A stretch of 64,000 nucleotides of DNA from Sphingobacterium sp. UBA7855 (GCA_002500745.1 DLST01000007.1:189786-253785), one strand, 5' to 3'. Counted from the first letter of the stretch, positions 53,131 through 62,362 are shown. Notes: generated by a model not told the origin, from the letters alone. Translations and numbers: made by a program.

Positions 53131-54444
53131 ATGGAGAATCTAGAAAGAAGAGATTTTATTAAAACTTCTGCCGTAGTGGCGGGTGGCGCAATGTTGAGTT
53201 CGTTACCGCTATCGGGTGCCTATGCTGCAGGTTCGGACGTCATCAAAGTTGCCTTAGTCGGCTGCGGGGGCCGGGGAACAGGAGCCACTTTCGATGCACT
53301 GAGCTCAGGAATGAACATCAAGGTTGTCGCGTTGGCCGATGCCTTTAAAGATAATTTAGATAGTACTTATAATACCCTCAAAGAAAAATGGCAAGATAAG
53401 ATCGATGTGAGCGACAACCATAAATTTGTCGGATTTGATGCTTATAAAGATGCAATTCAATTGGCAGATGTGGTTATCTTAGCGACGCCGCCGGGGTTTA
53501 GGCCGACACATTTCGAGGAAGCAGTCCGTCAGGGTAAGCATGTTTTCATGGAAAAACCCGTCGCCGTTGATATCCCGGGGGTGCAACAGGTGTTGCGGGC
53601 AGCGGCAGAAGCAAAGCGCAAAAAACTGAATGTTGTTGTGGGTTTGCAACGCCGTTATCAAACAAATTACCGGGAGGCTATCAAACGTATCCAAGAAGGT
53701 GCCATCGGTGATGTGACATCGGGACAAGTATATTGGAACTCGGGCGGTGTATGGGTGCGTCCACGCAAACCGGAACAGACAGAAATGGAATATCAAATGC
53801 GTAACTGGTATTATTTCAACTGGTTGTGCGGTGACCATATCGTCGAACAGCATGTGCACAATATCGATATTGCCAACTGGGTAAAAGTAGCTTATCCGGT
53901 ATCGATTCAAGGCACCGGAAGTAGGGCGCATCGTACCGGTAAAGAGTATGGCGAAATATACGATAACTTTGCATTAGAGTTGACTTATGCCGATAACAGT
54001 GTTGTCTATAGCCAGTGCAGACACTTTGAAGGCATTCATAACCGGGTTGACGAACAATTCCAGGCAACCAAAGGACGTGCGTATCTCTCTGCGGGGGGAC
54101 AGGCTGTGTTGTACGACTGGAAAGGAAAAGAAATCTATCGGCACGACCCGAAAGGGAATCCAAATCCCTATCAGCAAGAACATAAAGAACTTTTTGCGGC
54201 CATTTCTAAAGGGGAATATAAATTTGATAATGCTGAATACGGTGCTTACAGTACATTGACCGGTATCATCGGACGTATTGCTTGTTACACAGGTAAGGTA
54301 ATCAAGTGGGACGAGGCATTGAAATCGACCATTAAATTGGGGCCGGATGTACTCGCGTGGGATGCAAAACCAAAATTGCTGCCCGATGCAGAGGGCTTTT
54401 ATCCAGTGGCAGTGCCTGGCCAAAATACAAACCTTTATATTTAA
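53131..54444 (+). CDS. exported Gfo/Idh/MocA-family oxidoreductase
   Basis: 437 residues. It starts with a Tat-like signal (ERRDFIKTSAVVAGGAML) suited to export with bound NAD(P). The Rossmann motif is VALVGCGGRGTGATFDAL, the EKP motif is FMEKPVAVDIPG, and the second domain carries the DHIVEQHVHNIDIANW stretch, with candidate catalytic His. Members oxidise or reduce carbohydrate carbons, and some act at C3 of sugars in 3-keto-glycoside pathways. It lies between the SUMF1-like and ApbE genes with short gaps (27 and 12 bases), so it belongs to the same transcript. A second, distinct family member is at 59509-60942. Confidence 0.93.
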   Translation: MENLERRDFIKTSAVVAGGAMLSSLPLSGAYAAGSDVIKVALVGCGGRGTGATFDALSSGMNIKVVALADAFKDNLDSTYNTLKEKWQDKIDVSDNHKFVGFDAYKDAIQLADVVILATPPGFRPTHFEEAVRQGKHVFMEKPVAVDIPGVQQVLRAAAEAKRKKLNVVVGLQRRYQTNYREAIKRIQEGAIGDVTSGQVYWNSGGVWVRPRKPEQTEMEYQMRNWYYFNWLCGDHIVEQHVHNIDIANWVKVAYPVSIQGTGSRAHRTGKEYGEIYDNFALELTYADNSVVYSQCRHFEGIHNRVDEQFQATKGRAYLSAGGQAVLYDWKGKEIYRHDPKGNPNPYQQEHKELFAAISKGEYKFDNAEYGAYSTLTGIIGRIACYTGKVIKWDEALKSTIKLGPDVLAWDAKPKLLPDAEGFYPVAVPGQNTNLYI

Positions 54445-54456
54445 GCTTTTAGGCTG

Positions 54457-55479
54457 ATGGAATTAAAGTGTTATGTGTGCATCCTATTTTTTAGTATCGT
54501 TTGTCGCATGCATGTACAGGCGCAAATTCCGTTGCCTGAATTACACAAATTTAAGCTGGAAGGGCCCGCACAGGGGACACAATTCCATATCACTTATTTT
54601 GCTTCCGACAGTCTCTTGAGACGGTCGGAAGTTGATAGTATATTGACGGCCATTGATTTGTCGATGTCAATCTATCGCAAAGACTCGAAAATATCTCAGT
54701 TCAATACCGATTCGGTTAAGTCTATTGTCATGGATAACCACATGGCCAAGGTGATAAAAGCTTCTTTTAAGTATCATAAATTATCACATGGTCAATTTGA
54801 TATTACGATTGCCCCGTTGGTCAACCTTTGGGGCTTTGGTGCATATAAGAGTGTCGCAGCCCCAGATTCGGCGACGGTATTGCGAGTGAAGGAACTTGTT
54901 GGCATGCAGTATTTGAAGGTGAGCGGGAATCGGCTGATCAAGAAGAAAAAGGGCGTTAAAATCGATGTCAATGGTATTGCACAGGGCTATACGGTCGATT
55001 TTTTGGCGGACTATCTTGAGCGAAAGGGAATTGTCAATTATATCGTTGAGGTCGGTGGTGAAATTAGGGCTTCGGGTACGCCACCTGCGGGGCAGGGGTT
55101 TTCCATTGGTATCGTTCAGCCTGATGATACTGGCGGTGAAGAATTGATTACTGCTGTGGCGCAGCTGAGAGCGGGTGCCCTGACCACGGCTGGTAGTTTC
55201 GAAAAGTATATTCAATATAAAGGGAAAAAATTGGGACACCATATCGATCCCGTTTCAGGTTTTCCATATACGAGCGATATCCTAAGTGTCAGCGTCTATG
55301 CAAAAACTGCGATGGAAGCAGATGCACTGGATAATTATTTTATGGGCATGGAACCCGATAAAGTGATGACAGAAGCCAAAAAATTTAAAGATGTGGCAGT
55401 ATTTGTCATTTTTAAAGATAAAAATCAAACCATTCAAACGATTTATTCGGAGGGATTTGGTAAATTATTTAAAAATTAA
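54457..55479 (+). CDS. FAD:protein FMN transferase (ApbE family)
   Basis: 340 residues with an N-terminal signal peptide (about 1-22, ending VQAQ). ApbE enzymes attach FMN covalently to a Ser/Thr of a periplasmic redox protein, using FAD. Family motifs are all present: KIDVNGIAQGYTVDFLADYL, VEVGGEIRASGTPP, HHIDPVSGFPY and AMEADALDNYFMGM. The N-terminal PAQGTQFHITYF region is also typical. No FMN-accepting protein with a convincing acceptor motif was seen in this cluster, so its target is probably encoded elsewhere. It lies 12 bases after the first Gfo/Idh/MocA gene and 16 bases before the TIM-barrel gene. Confidence 0.93.
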   Translation: MELKCYVCILFFSIVCRMHVQAQIPLPELHKFKLEGPAQGTQFHITYFASDSLLRRSEVDSILTAIDLSMSIYRKDSKISQFNTDSVKSIVMDNHMAKVIKASFKYHKLSHGQFDITIAPLVNLWGFGAYKSVAAPDSATVLRVKELVGMQYLKVSGNRLIKKKKGVKIDVNGIAQGYTVDFLADYLERKGIVNYIVEVGGEIRASGTPPAGQGFSIGIVQPDDTGGEELITAVAQLRAGALTTAGSFEKYIQYKGKKLGHHIDPVSGFPYTSDILSVSVYAKTAMEADALDNYFMGMEPDKVMTEAKKFKDVAVFVIFKDKNQTIQTIYSEGFGKLFKN

Positions 55480-55495
55480 TCAATTATAAAATAAA

Positions 55496-56419
55496 ATGAA
55501 GAGATCGGATTTTATTAAAGGTAGTCTTTTGGCCGCTGGGGCAGGACTGGCTGGACAGACTTTTGCGTCAACAACTCAACATACAGCAAATACGATGGAT
55601 AAAGGTAAAACATTCAACTTAAATTATGCCCCGCATCAGGGGATGTTCAAAAACCACGCTGGGGATAATTTTCTCGATGAAATTCGTTATATGTATGATT
55701 TGGGTTTTCGTGGGATTGAAGATAATGGTTTTTTAGGGAGAACTTTGGATGAGCAGAAAAAGATCGGTGATCAGTTGGCCAAGCTGGGTATGACGATGGG
55801 CGTATTTGTGGTGGACGGCGGCCAAAACTGGATGCCATCATTGGCGACCGGCAAACAAGAGTATTTGGACAAGTTTGTCGAAACCTGCAAGAAGTCTGTA
55901 GAAGCTGCCAAATATTGCCATGCGAAATGGGTCACTGTAGTGCCCGGATTTTATGAACGTAGACTTCCCTGGGGCAATCAGTTTAGCAATATCCTAACAG
56001 CGATGCGCAAAGGCGCCGAAATCTTTGAGCCGCATGGTTTGGTAATGGTATTGGAAACTTTAAGTGATACACCAGATTTGTTTTTGCAGCAGACACATGA
56101 GACGTATGCCTTATGTAAGGCTGTGAACAGTCCGTCCTGTAAAATTTTATATGATATCTATCATATGCAGCGTACCGAAGGTGATTTAATTGCCAATATG
56201 AATCGTTGTTGGGACGAAATTGCCTACATACAGATCGGTGATAACCCGGGTAGAAAAGAGCCAACTACGGGCGAAATTAATTACAAGAACGTATTCAAAC
56301 ATATTCACAGTAAGGGATATAAGGGTATCATGGGGATGGAACATGGTATATCCAAGCCAGGTAAAGAAGGTGAGGATCGCTTGGTGGCAGCGTATCGCGA
56401 GGTGGATAGCTTTTTGTAA
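55496..56419 (+). CDS. exported TIM-barrel protein of the hydroxypyruvate isomerase / sugar epimerase type
   Basis: 307 residues. The N-terminus MKRSDFIKGSLLAAGAGLAG resembles a Tat signal but has Lys-Arg rather than Arg-Arg. The mature part is an AP_endonuc_2-type TIM barrel with metal-ligand candidates in VMVLETLSDTPD (Glu), ILYDIYHMQRTEGD (Asp, His), YIQIGDNPGRKEPTTGE and GIMGMEHGISKPG (Glu). Such proteins isomerise or epimerise sugars, and relatives next to Gfo/Idh/MocA genes act on oxidised sugars, including as beta-eliminating lyases on 3-keto glycosides (family knowledge, not shown here). It is in the middle of the exported oxidoreductase cluster. Confidence 0.9.
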   Translation: MKRSDFIKGSLLAAGAGLAGQTFASTTQHTANTMDKGKTFNLNYAPHQGMFKNHAGDNFLDEIRYMYDLGFRGIEDNGFLGRTLDEQKKIGDQLAKLGMTMGVFVVDGGQNWMPSLATGKQEYLDKFVETCKKSVEAAKYCHAKWVTVVPGFYERRLPWGNQFSNILTAMRKGAEIFEPHGLVMVLETLSDTPDLFLQQTHETYALCKAVNSPSCKILYDIYHMQRTEGDLIANMNRCWDEIAYIQIGDNPGRKEPTTGEINYKNVFKHIHSKGYKGIMGMEHGISKPGKEGEDRLVAAYREVDSFL

Positions 56420-56425
56420 TATTTT

Positions 56426-56439
56426 AATAGTGTACTATT
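56426..56439. repeat. short inverted repeat upstream of the transporter gene
   Basis: AATAGT (56426-56431) and ACTATT (56434-56439) with a 2-base spacer, in the 93-base gap before the MFS gene. It contains one AGTGTA half-site like that of the operator at 52081, but the second half is absent. Confidence 0.3.
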
Positions 56440-56512
56440 GACAATTAGATTTAATTTCTTAAATTGAGCAGGTAAAACCAATTAGTAGTATTGTAAAACA
56501 CCATTTTTTTTT

Positions 56513-57760
56513 ATGATTTCATCAACAATAAAATTTAAACTATCCTTCATGATGTTCCTCGAATTTTTTATTTGGGGGGGATGGTTTGTGACATTAGGTA
56601 CTTTCTTGAGCAAAAATCTACATGCAACGGACTTTGAAATGGCTAATGTATTTTCAACACAATCATTGGGAGCAATTATCGCCCCTTTTATTGTCGGAAT
56701 GATTGCCGACCGCTATTTTAATGCGGAGCGTATTTTGGGTGTTTTACACTTGGTGGGCGCAGTATTGATGTACCAAATGTATGGTGCTGCAGACATGGCT
56801 ACTTTTTATCCGTATGTATTGGCTTATATGGTGCTTTATATGCCAACGTTGGCTTTGGCTAGTTCAGTTTCCTTTAGGCAATTGACCAATCCGGAAAAAC
56901 AATTCTCAGGTATACGCATCTGGGGAACAATTGGTTGGATCGTAGCAGGTTTAGCAATCAGTTATATCTTTAGATGGGATGCAGCAGCATCAGAGGGTGC
57001 TTTGAAAAATACATTTTTAATGTCAGGGGCTGCTTCATTGGTACTTGGGGTATTCTCGTTTGCATTGCCTAAAACGCCGCCGGTTAAATTGGATGAAAAC
57101 GAAAAACCATCCTTTGCATCAATCATTGGCCTGGATGCGATTAAATTATTGAAAGACAAAAACTTTTTTATCTTTTTCATTTCTTCGGTATTGATCTGTA
57201 TTCCATTGGCCTTTTATTACTCAAATGCAAATTTATTCCTTTCAGAGATAGGTTTGGAAAATCCAACGGGTAAGATGACTATCGGTCAGGCATCGGAAGT
57301 ATTGTTCTTATTGGCTTTGCCAATTTTCTTTACACGATTTGGCTTTAAGAAAACAATCCTTGTGGGGATGCTTGCTTGGGTAATCCGCTACCTGTTATTT
57401 GCTTATGGCAATGCGGGCGAGTTATCGTTCATGTTATTGATCGGTATTGCATTGCATGGTATCTGTTATGACTTTTTCTTTGTTTCCGGTCAGATTTATA
57501 CAGATAGCAAAGCGGGTGTTAAATACAAATCAGCGGCACAGGGTTTGATTACTTTGGCAACCTATGGCGTTGGACAGCTGATCGGCTTCTGGGTTGCTAG
57601 TTATGTCGGCGACAAGTACAAAGATTTGAAGGCAACTGACCTAGCAGGATTTTGGAATCATACCTGGGTTGTACCAGCAATTATTGCAGCGGTGGTATTC
57701 TTTATCTTTCTAGCCCTTTTTAAGGACGAAAAGATCGATAGTACAAATGCTGCACACTAA
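56513..57760 (+). CDS. MFS transporter, nucleoside:H+ symporter (NupG) type
   Basis: 415 residues, twelve predicted membrane helices. The opening IKFKLSFMMFLEFFIWGGWF with VTLGTFL, and the loop GMIADRYFNAERILG, mark the nucleoside-proton symporter subgroup. In Bacteroidota such proteins stand often in sugar clusters and may carry sugars or sugar derivatives rather than nucleosides. Its place between the exported TIM-barrel gene and the GMC oxidoreductase gene suggests it imports the product of the periplasmic steps into the cytoplasm (inference). The start is an ATG after a T8 run; its 93-base upstream gap holds a short inverted repeat. Confidence 0.88.
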   Translation: MISSTIKFKLSFMMFLEFFIWGGWFVTLGTFLSKNLHATDFEMANVFSTQSLGAIIAPFIVGMIADRYFNAERILGVLHLVGAVLMYQMYGAADMATFYPYVLAYMVLYMPTLALASSVSFRQLTNPEKQFSGIRIWGTIGWIVAGLAISYIFRWDAAASEGALKNTFLMSGAASLVLGVFSFALPKTPPVKLDENEKPSFASIIGLDAIKLLKDKNFFIFFISSVLICIPLAFYYSNANLFLSEIGLENPTGKMTIGQASEVLFLLALPIFFTRFGFKKTILVGMLAWVIRYLLFAYGNAGELSFMLLIGIALHGICYDFFFVSGQIYTDSKAGVKYKSAAQGLITLATYGVGQLIGFWVASYVGDKYKDLKATDLAGFWNHTWVVPAIIAAVVFFIFLALFKDEKIDSTNAAH

Positions 57761-57803
57761 ACAGAAAAATAACTATTTAAAAAAACAAATAATTAGAAGA
57801 GAG

Positions 57804-59489
57804 ATGGCAACAAATACTTATGACGCAATTGTAATCGGTTCGGGGATAAGTGGTGGATGGGCTGCGAAAGAATTGACAGAGAAAGGGCTGAAAACAATTA
57901 TGCTGGAGCGTGGTCGTAACATCGAACACATCAAAGATTATACTGCGCCAAATAAAAATCCATGGGAATGGCCACATGCTGGCGGTCGTACGCAAAAAAT
58001 GATCGAAGAGTATCCGGTTTTGCGTAGAGATTACCCATTGAACGAAAAAAACCTGGATTTTTGGGTAAATGAAAAGGAGAGCCCTTATACCGAAGTCAAA
58101 CGTTTTGATTGGTACCGTGGGTATCATGTTGGCGGTAGATCGCTGATGTGGGGAAGACAATCTTATCGTTTAGGCGATTTGGATTTCGAAGCGAACTTAA
58201 AAGACGGTCACGGTGTAGACTGGCCAATTCGTTATAATGAAATTGCCCCTTGGTATAGTTATGCGGAGAAATTTGCTGGTATCTCCGGTAATCGTGACGG
58301 TGTACCATCTTTGCCAGATGGAGACTACATGCCTGCAATGGCGATGAATATTGTTGAAAAAGACTTAGCGGAGCGTTTGAAAAAACAATACGGCGGTCAA
58401 CGTCATTTCATCATGGGTAGAACGGCAAACATTACTGTTCCGCATCACGACCGTGTAAACTGTCAATATCAAAATCAATGTTGGTTGGGTTGTAACTTTG
58501 GTGCCTACTTCAGTACACAGTCGGCGACTCTTCCTGCAGCGAAAAAAACAAATAACTTGACATTACGCCCTTTTTCCATCGTAACTAAAATTATCTACGA
58601 TAAAAACACGAAAAAGGCAAAAGGTGTAGAAATTGTCGACGCTGAAACAAATCAAACCTATGAATTTTTCGCAAAGGTCATCTTTGTTTGTGCATCTGCA
58701 TTGAACTCAACATGGGTATTGATGAATTCTGCCACAGATGTTTGGGAAGGCGGTCTGGGTAGCAGCAGTGGCGAATTGGGGCATAACCTGATGGATCACC
58801 ATTTCCGTTGTGGTGCCGGAGGTAAGATTGATGGTTATTTGGATAGCTATGTGTATGGCCGGAGACCGACAGGTTTGTATGTACCTCGTTTTGTAAACGT
58901 AGAAGGTGATACCAAAAAACGTGATTATGTTCGTGGATTCGGATACCAAGGTGCGGCAGGTCGCGGACGTTGGTCTGGTGCTGTTGCCGAGATGGAAGTG
59001 GGGGGTGCATGGAAAGATGCCATCTGTGAGCCAGGTGATTGGACCGTAGGTTTTACCGCTTTCGGAGAAACGTTACCTTACCACGAAAATAAAGTTACGC
59101 TTGATAAAAGCAAAAAAGATAAATGGGGATTACCTGTATTGTCATTTGACGCGGAGATCAAGGATAATGAATTGAAGATGCGTGGTGACATGCAGAATGA
59201 GATGAAAGAAATGTTGGAAAAAGTTGGTGTGAAAGATATCTATACCTACGATAATGTATATGGCTTTGGTCAAGGTATCCACGAGATGGGGACTGCCCGT
59301 ATGGGACGTGATCCAAAAACTTCCGTCTTAAATGGTAACAACCAAGTGTGGGATGCATTGAACGTCTTTGTGACTGATGGTGCTTGTATGACTTCTGCAG
59401 GTTGTGTCAACCCTTCATTAACGTACATGGCGCTTACTGCTCGTGCAGTTGACTTTGCAGTAAGTGAATTGAAAAAAGGTAACATCTAA
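57804..59489 (+). CDS. GMC-family FAD oxidoreductase (glucoside 3-dehydrogenase-like)
   Basis: 561 residues from the ATG at 57804 (after AGAAGAGAG); an upstream in-frame ATG overlapping the transporter gene would break the FAD motif's usual distance from the N-terminus. The FAD-binding start is TYDAIVIGSGISGGWAAKEL, and the C-terminal GMC_oxred_C has GIHEMGTARMG and CVNPSLTYMALTARA with the active-site His/Asn region. GYHVGGRSLMWGRQSYR is the FAD-contact loop. No signal peptide of its own: such subunits are carried through the Tat pathway by a small partner, here the protein at 60962-61591. Relatives oxidise C3 of glucosides or act on gluconate and sorbitol. Electron acceptor (usually a cytochrome c) is not encoded nearby. 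Confidence 0.93.
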   Translation: MATNTYDAIVIGSGISGGWAAKELTEKGLKTIMLERGRNIEHIKDYTAPNKNPWEWPHAGGRTQKMIEEYPVLRRDYPLNEKNLDFWVNEKESPYTEVKRFDWYRGYHVGGRSLMWGRQSYRLGDLDFEANLKDGHGVDWPIRYNEIAPWYSYAEKFAGISGNRDGVPSLPDGDYMPAMAMNIVEKDLAERLKKQYGGQRHFIMGRTANITVPHHDRVNCQYQNQCWLGCNFGAYFSTQSATLPAAKKTNNLTLRPFSIVTKIIYDKNTKKAKGVEIVDAETNQTYEFFAKVIFVCASALNSTWVLMNSATDVWEGGLGSSSGELGHNLMDHHFRCGAGGKIDGYLDSYVYGRRPTGLYVPRFVNVEGDTKKRDYVRGFGYQGAAGRGRWSGAVAEMEVGGAWKDAICEPGDWTVGFTAFGETLPYHENKVTLDKSKKDKWGLPVLSFDAEIKDNELKMRGDMQNEMKEMLEKVGVKDIYTYDNVYGFGQGIHEMGTARMGRDPKTSVLNGNNQVWDALNVFVTDGACMTSAGCVNPSLTYMALTARAVDFAVSELKKGNI

Positions 59490-59508
59490 CAGCTAAAGAT
59501 TCATAACA

Positions 59509-60942
59509 ATGGAAAATAACGCAAATAAGACGAGTAGAAGAGGTTTTATAAAGAGTGCCGCGACCGCTGCGGCGGCTTTTATGATCGTCCCTCGCCATGT
59601 ATTGGGCGGAAATGGCTTTACAGCTCCAAGTGACAAATTACAAGTAGCAGGTATCGGTGTAGGAGGCAAAGGTTTTAGCGACATCAATGCGTTTCACGAT
59701 TCAGGGAAAGCAGATCTGGCTTTCTTGTGTGATGTGGACGACCGTCGTGCGGCCGGTGCATTAAAACGGTACCCGAAGGCAAAATATTATAAAGACTATC
59801 GCGAGATGCTGGATAAGGAGCACAAACGTATTGAAGCTGTTTCTGTTTCGACTCCAGATCACCAACATGCAATTCAGGCGCTTGCAGCTATGCAGTTAGG
59901 TAAACACGTGTATGTTCAAAAACCGCTGACACACGATGTTTGGGAAGCCAGAGCATTGACGCATGCCGCAAAGAAATATAAAGTAGTTACCCAAATGGGA
60001 AATCAAGGGGCATCCAATGATGGACCACGTTTTGTCCGTGAATGGTACGAAGCTGGTCTTATTGGTGATGTACATACAGTATATTGTTGGACAGACCGTC
60101 CAGTATGGCCTTCGGGAATTGCTTGGCCTACAGGTAAAGCTGAGATTCCGAAAGAACTGGATTGGGATCTTTGGTTAGGTACTGCTCCTTACAAAGAATA
60201 TGTCGACAAATTGGTGCCTTTCAACTGGCGCGGCTGGTGGGATTATGGTACCGGTGCATTGGGCGATATGGGCTGTCACTTGTTGGAAGTGCCTTTCAGT
60301 ACCTTAGGGCTTACCTATGTACAGGATGTACAAGCAACTGTAGGTTCGGTATATGTGGATGAGTTCAAACGCGGATATTTTCCGGAAAGCTGTCCGCCGT
60401 CAAGCCATGCAACATTAACATTCCCGAAAACACCGCGTACTAATGGCCCTGTCACATTACACTGGATGGACGGTGGTATTCAGCCCGCTCGTCCGGATGA
60501 ATTAGGTCCAAACGAAATTTTTGGTGATGGTGGTAATGGTATCTTACTTGTCGGTACAAAGGGAAAAATCCTTGCTGATACTTATGGACAGAATGCACGT
60601 TTATTACCAACGTCGAGAAAAGAACAAATTGCCCAAAAGTATGCGCGTGTACCCGGACAAGAAAGTGGACACTATGCACAATGGGTAGAAGCTTGTCAGG
60701 CTGGATACGGTAAGAAAGAGGTGAGTTCGCCATTTGAGATCGCCGGTCCGTTGACTGAAGCTTTATTGATGGCTAATTTGGCAATCAGAGGAGCTGATTT
60801 ACGCATCGATGGCAAATATCCTGGACGTAACCTGAAATTGCTTTGGGATAACAATAATATGCGCGTTACAAACTTTGATCATGTCAATCAGTATGTAAAA
60901 CGGAATTACAGACAAGGTTGGGAAATGAAATATAATTTCTAA
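59509..60942 (+). CDS. exported Gfo/Idh/MocA-family oxidoreductase, long type
   Basis: 477 residues with a Tat signal (SRRGFIKSAATAAAAFM). Rossmann segment LQVAGIGVGGKGFSDINAF, EKP-type motif replaced by VYVQKPLTHDVWEAR, then a long catalytic domain with WWDYGTGALGDMGCHLLEVP and PVTLHWMDGG. The QKP variant and the GDMGCH motif mark the longer subgroup common in Bacteroidota and Planctomycetes. It shares the fold but little sequence with the protein at 53131-54444, so the two probably act at different steps. It lies 19 bases after the GMC gene and 19 bases before the small Tat subunit gene, so it is tightly inserted into the dehydrogenase operon. Confidence 0.93.
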   Translation: MENNANKTSRRGFIKSAATAAAAFMIVPRHVLGGNGFTAPSDKLQVAGIGVGGKGFSDINAFHDSGKADLAFLCDVDDRRAAGALKRYPKAKYYKDYREMLDKEHKRIEAVSVSTPDHQHAIQALAAMQLGKHVYVQKPLTHDVWEARALTHAAKKYKVVTQMGNQGASNDGPRFVREWYEAGLIGDVHTVYCWTDRPVWPSGIAWPTGKAEIPKELDWDLWLGTAPYKEYVDKLVPFNWRGWWDYGTGALGDMGCHLLEVPFSTLGLTYVQDVQATVGSVYVDEFKRGYFPESCPPSSHATLTFPKTPRTNGPVTLHWMDGGIQPARPDELGPNEIFGDGGNGILLVGTKGKILADTYGQNARLLPTSRKEQIAQKYARVPGQESGHYAQWVEACQAGYGKKEVSSPFEIAGPLTEALLMANLAIRGADLRIDGKYPGRNLKLLWDNNNMRVTNFDHVNQYVKRNYRQGWEMKYNF

Positions 60943-60961
60943 AATTAAGATATTTAGTAGT

Positions 60962-61591
60962 ATGAATAGAAGAGAAGCATTACAACGGGTTGCCTTAATT
61001 TTAGGAGGTACCGTTATTGGCGCTAATTTATTTTTGGAAGGTTGTACACGTTCAGCAACGAAAGATGTGCAAGCCTTATTTGAAGCTAAGACGACCGACT
61101 TGCTAGGTGATCTAGCGGAAGCTATCTTACCTAAAACTGCCACTCCGGGAGCGAAAGAAGCTGGGGTAGGAAGTTTTATCCCTGTCATGGTGCGTGACTG
61201 CTATACAGAGAAGCAACAAAAAGCGTTTTTAGATGGCTTGGGCAGTTTGGACGACAAATCGAAAGAAGTAAAAGGGAAACCATTCCTAGAACTTTCGGCG
61301 GAAGATAGAACGGCGGTCGCGGCGGCCTTGGATAAAGAAGCGAACGAGTTCAACAAAAAACAGGCGGAAGATCAGAAAGATATTCGGGAGAAAAATAGAG
61401 AGAAACAGAATGAATTGTACAATTATGTGGATAATGATCCACCTCATTGGTTCACCATGTTTAAGCAGCTAACGTTGACCGGTTTCTTTAACTCTGAACT
61501 GGGCTGTACAAAGGCATTGCGCTATGTGAAGATTCCCGGAAAATTTGATGGTAATCTTCCATACAAAAAAGGAGACAAAGCATTTGCTTAA
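60962..61591 (+). CDS. gluconate 2-dehydrogenase subunit 3-family protein (Tat partner of the GMC enzyme)
   Basis: 209 residues. The N-terminus MNRREALQRVALILGGTVIG is a twin-arginine signal, followed by LEGC, a possible lipobox. The mature domain (DLLGDLAEAILPKTATPGAK, VPVM-like FIPVMVRDCY, WFTMFKQLTLTGFFNSELG) is the small hitch-hiker subunit that carries GMC dehydrogenases through the Tat pore and stays bound to them. Together with the GMC protein it would form a periplasmic sugar dehydrogenase. It is the last gene of the cluster and ends at a strong bidirectional terminator. Confidence 0.92.
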   Translation: MNRREALQRVALILGGTVIGANLFLEGCTRSATKDVQALFEAKTTDLLGDLAEAILPKTATPGAKEAGVGSFIPVMVRDCYTEKQQKAFLDGLGSLDDKSKEVKGKPFLELSAEDRTAVAAALDKEANEFNKKQAEDQKDIREKNREKQNELYNYVDNDPPHWFTMFKQLTLTGFFNSELGCTKALRYVKIPGKFDGNLPYKKGDKAFA

Positions 61592-61613
61592 CAAAGCTTG
61601 GAAAAGTAAAGAT

Positions 61614-61638
61614 AAAAGGAGACCATGGTCTCCTTTTT
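61614..61638. terminator. bidirectional terminator
   Basis: A perfect 24-bp palindrome with core GGAGACCATGGTCTCC flanked by A4 and T5 lies between the end of the oxidoreductase cluster and the stop codon of the convergent thioesterase gene, which it overlaps at 61637. Confidence 0.9.
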
Positions 61639-62362
61639 ATTTTGTCTCGATTGCCAGGGCAAAATGGATCCGCTGCTGTTTAGTAACCGTCATAAAATAT
61701 CCCTGATCGGTAGAATCACCATTGATTTCTACTGTATCGTTATAACGTAGTTCACGAAGGTAATTCATCTCCAACGACCGGATCTGATTGGTTAAGACAA
61801 GTTCCATAGGCAATCTATCCATACACCAGTCGAGATATTTAACATTGTTAGCGTGGTTGACAATATCGAGATCGGAGAGCTTTACGATATATTCATCCCT
61901 ATTTTTGACCGTACTGGAGATATCGAGCTTCGAAAAAGGCCGCTGAGTGGCTGGACGGTCGGGATATGTGACAAAATCTTCGGTCGAAATTGCCAGTGTT
62001 TCGGAACTTCTTTTTACTGTATTGATGACGGCCCAATAACTGCTTGCTGTCACATAAGTCTGCCCATTCACTGTAATTTCAAAATTTCTGGTCGAGCGTG
62101 CGCCTTCCAGTTCCTGCACCCAGGTTTTGACCTTGACAATATCCATCCATTTGGGTAACCTCGCAATCTCAATTCGGATACGGCTTAGTACCCACGTTTG
62201 GTTATGTTTAGCCATTTCTTTAAATCCAAAACCCGCTACATTGGCATGCTCTCCAGCGGTGAGCTGTAAGATATTAGACAAATCGGAGAAACGGATGCGA
62301 CCATTGGAGTAGCACTGGGTGAAATTAATTTCCCACTCTTTTTCGAAGACAGATCGTTCCAT
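61637..62362 (-). CDS. acyl-ACP thioesterase
   Basis: 241 residues, a double-hotdog thioesterase of the plant FatA/FatB and bacterial acyl-ACP type, which releases fatty acids from acyl carrier protein in the cytoplasm. The first hotdog includes NGRIRFSDLSNILQLTAGEH, with WVLSRIRIEIARLPKWMDIV after it. The second includes LSDLDIVNHANNVKYLDWCM, where the Asn and His are the likely catalytic residues (DIVNHANNVKY). Full length, no signal peptide. Monocistronic and convergent with the oxidoreductase cluster. A TATTTTTG box at 62387-62380 may be its -7 element, without a good -33 partner. Confidence 0.92.
   Translation of the reverse strand: MERSVFEKEWEINFTQCYSNGRIRFSDLSNILQLTAGEHANVAGFGFKEMAKHNQTWVLSRIRIEIARLPKWMDIVKVKTWVQELEGARSTRNFEITVNGQTYVTASSYWAVINTVKRSSETLAISTEDFVTYPDRPATQRPFSKLDISSTVKNRDEYIVKLSDLDIVNHANNVKYLDWCMDRLPMELVLTNQIRSLEMNYLRELRYNDTVEINGDSTDQGYFMTVTKQQRIHFALAIETK

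Noticed and set aside
53245-53320. A TGAT string in the first Gfo/Idh/MocA protein as an FMN-attachment site for ApbE
   Set aside because: It is part of the Rossmann nucleotide-binding loop (GCGGRGTGATFDAL), which the fold explains, and the Asp expected before the motif is missing.
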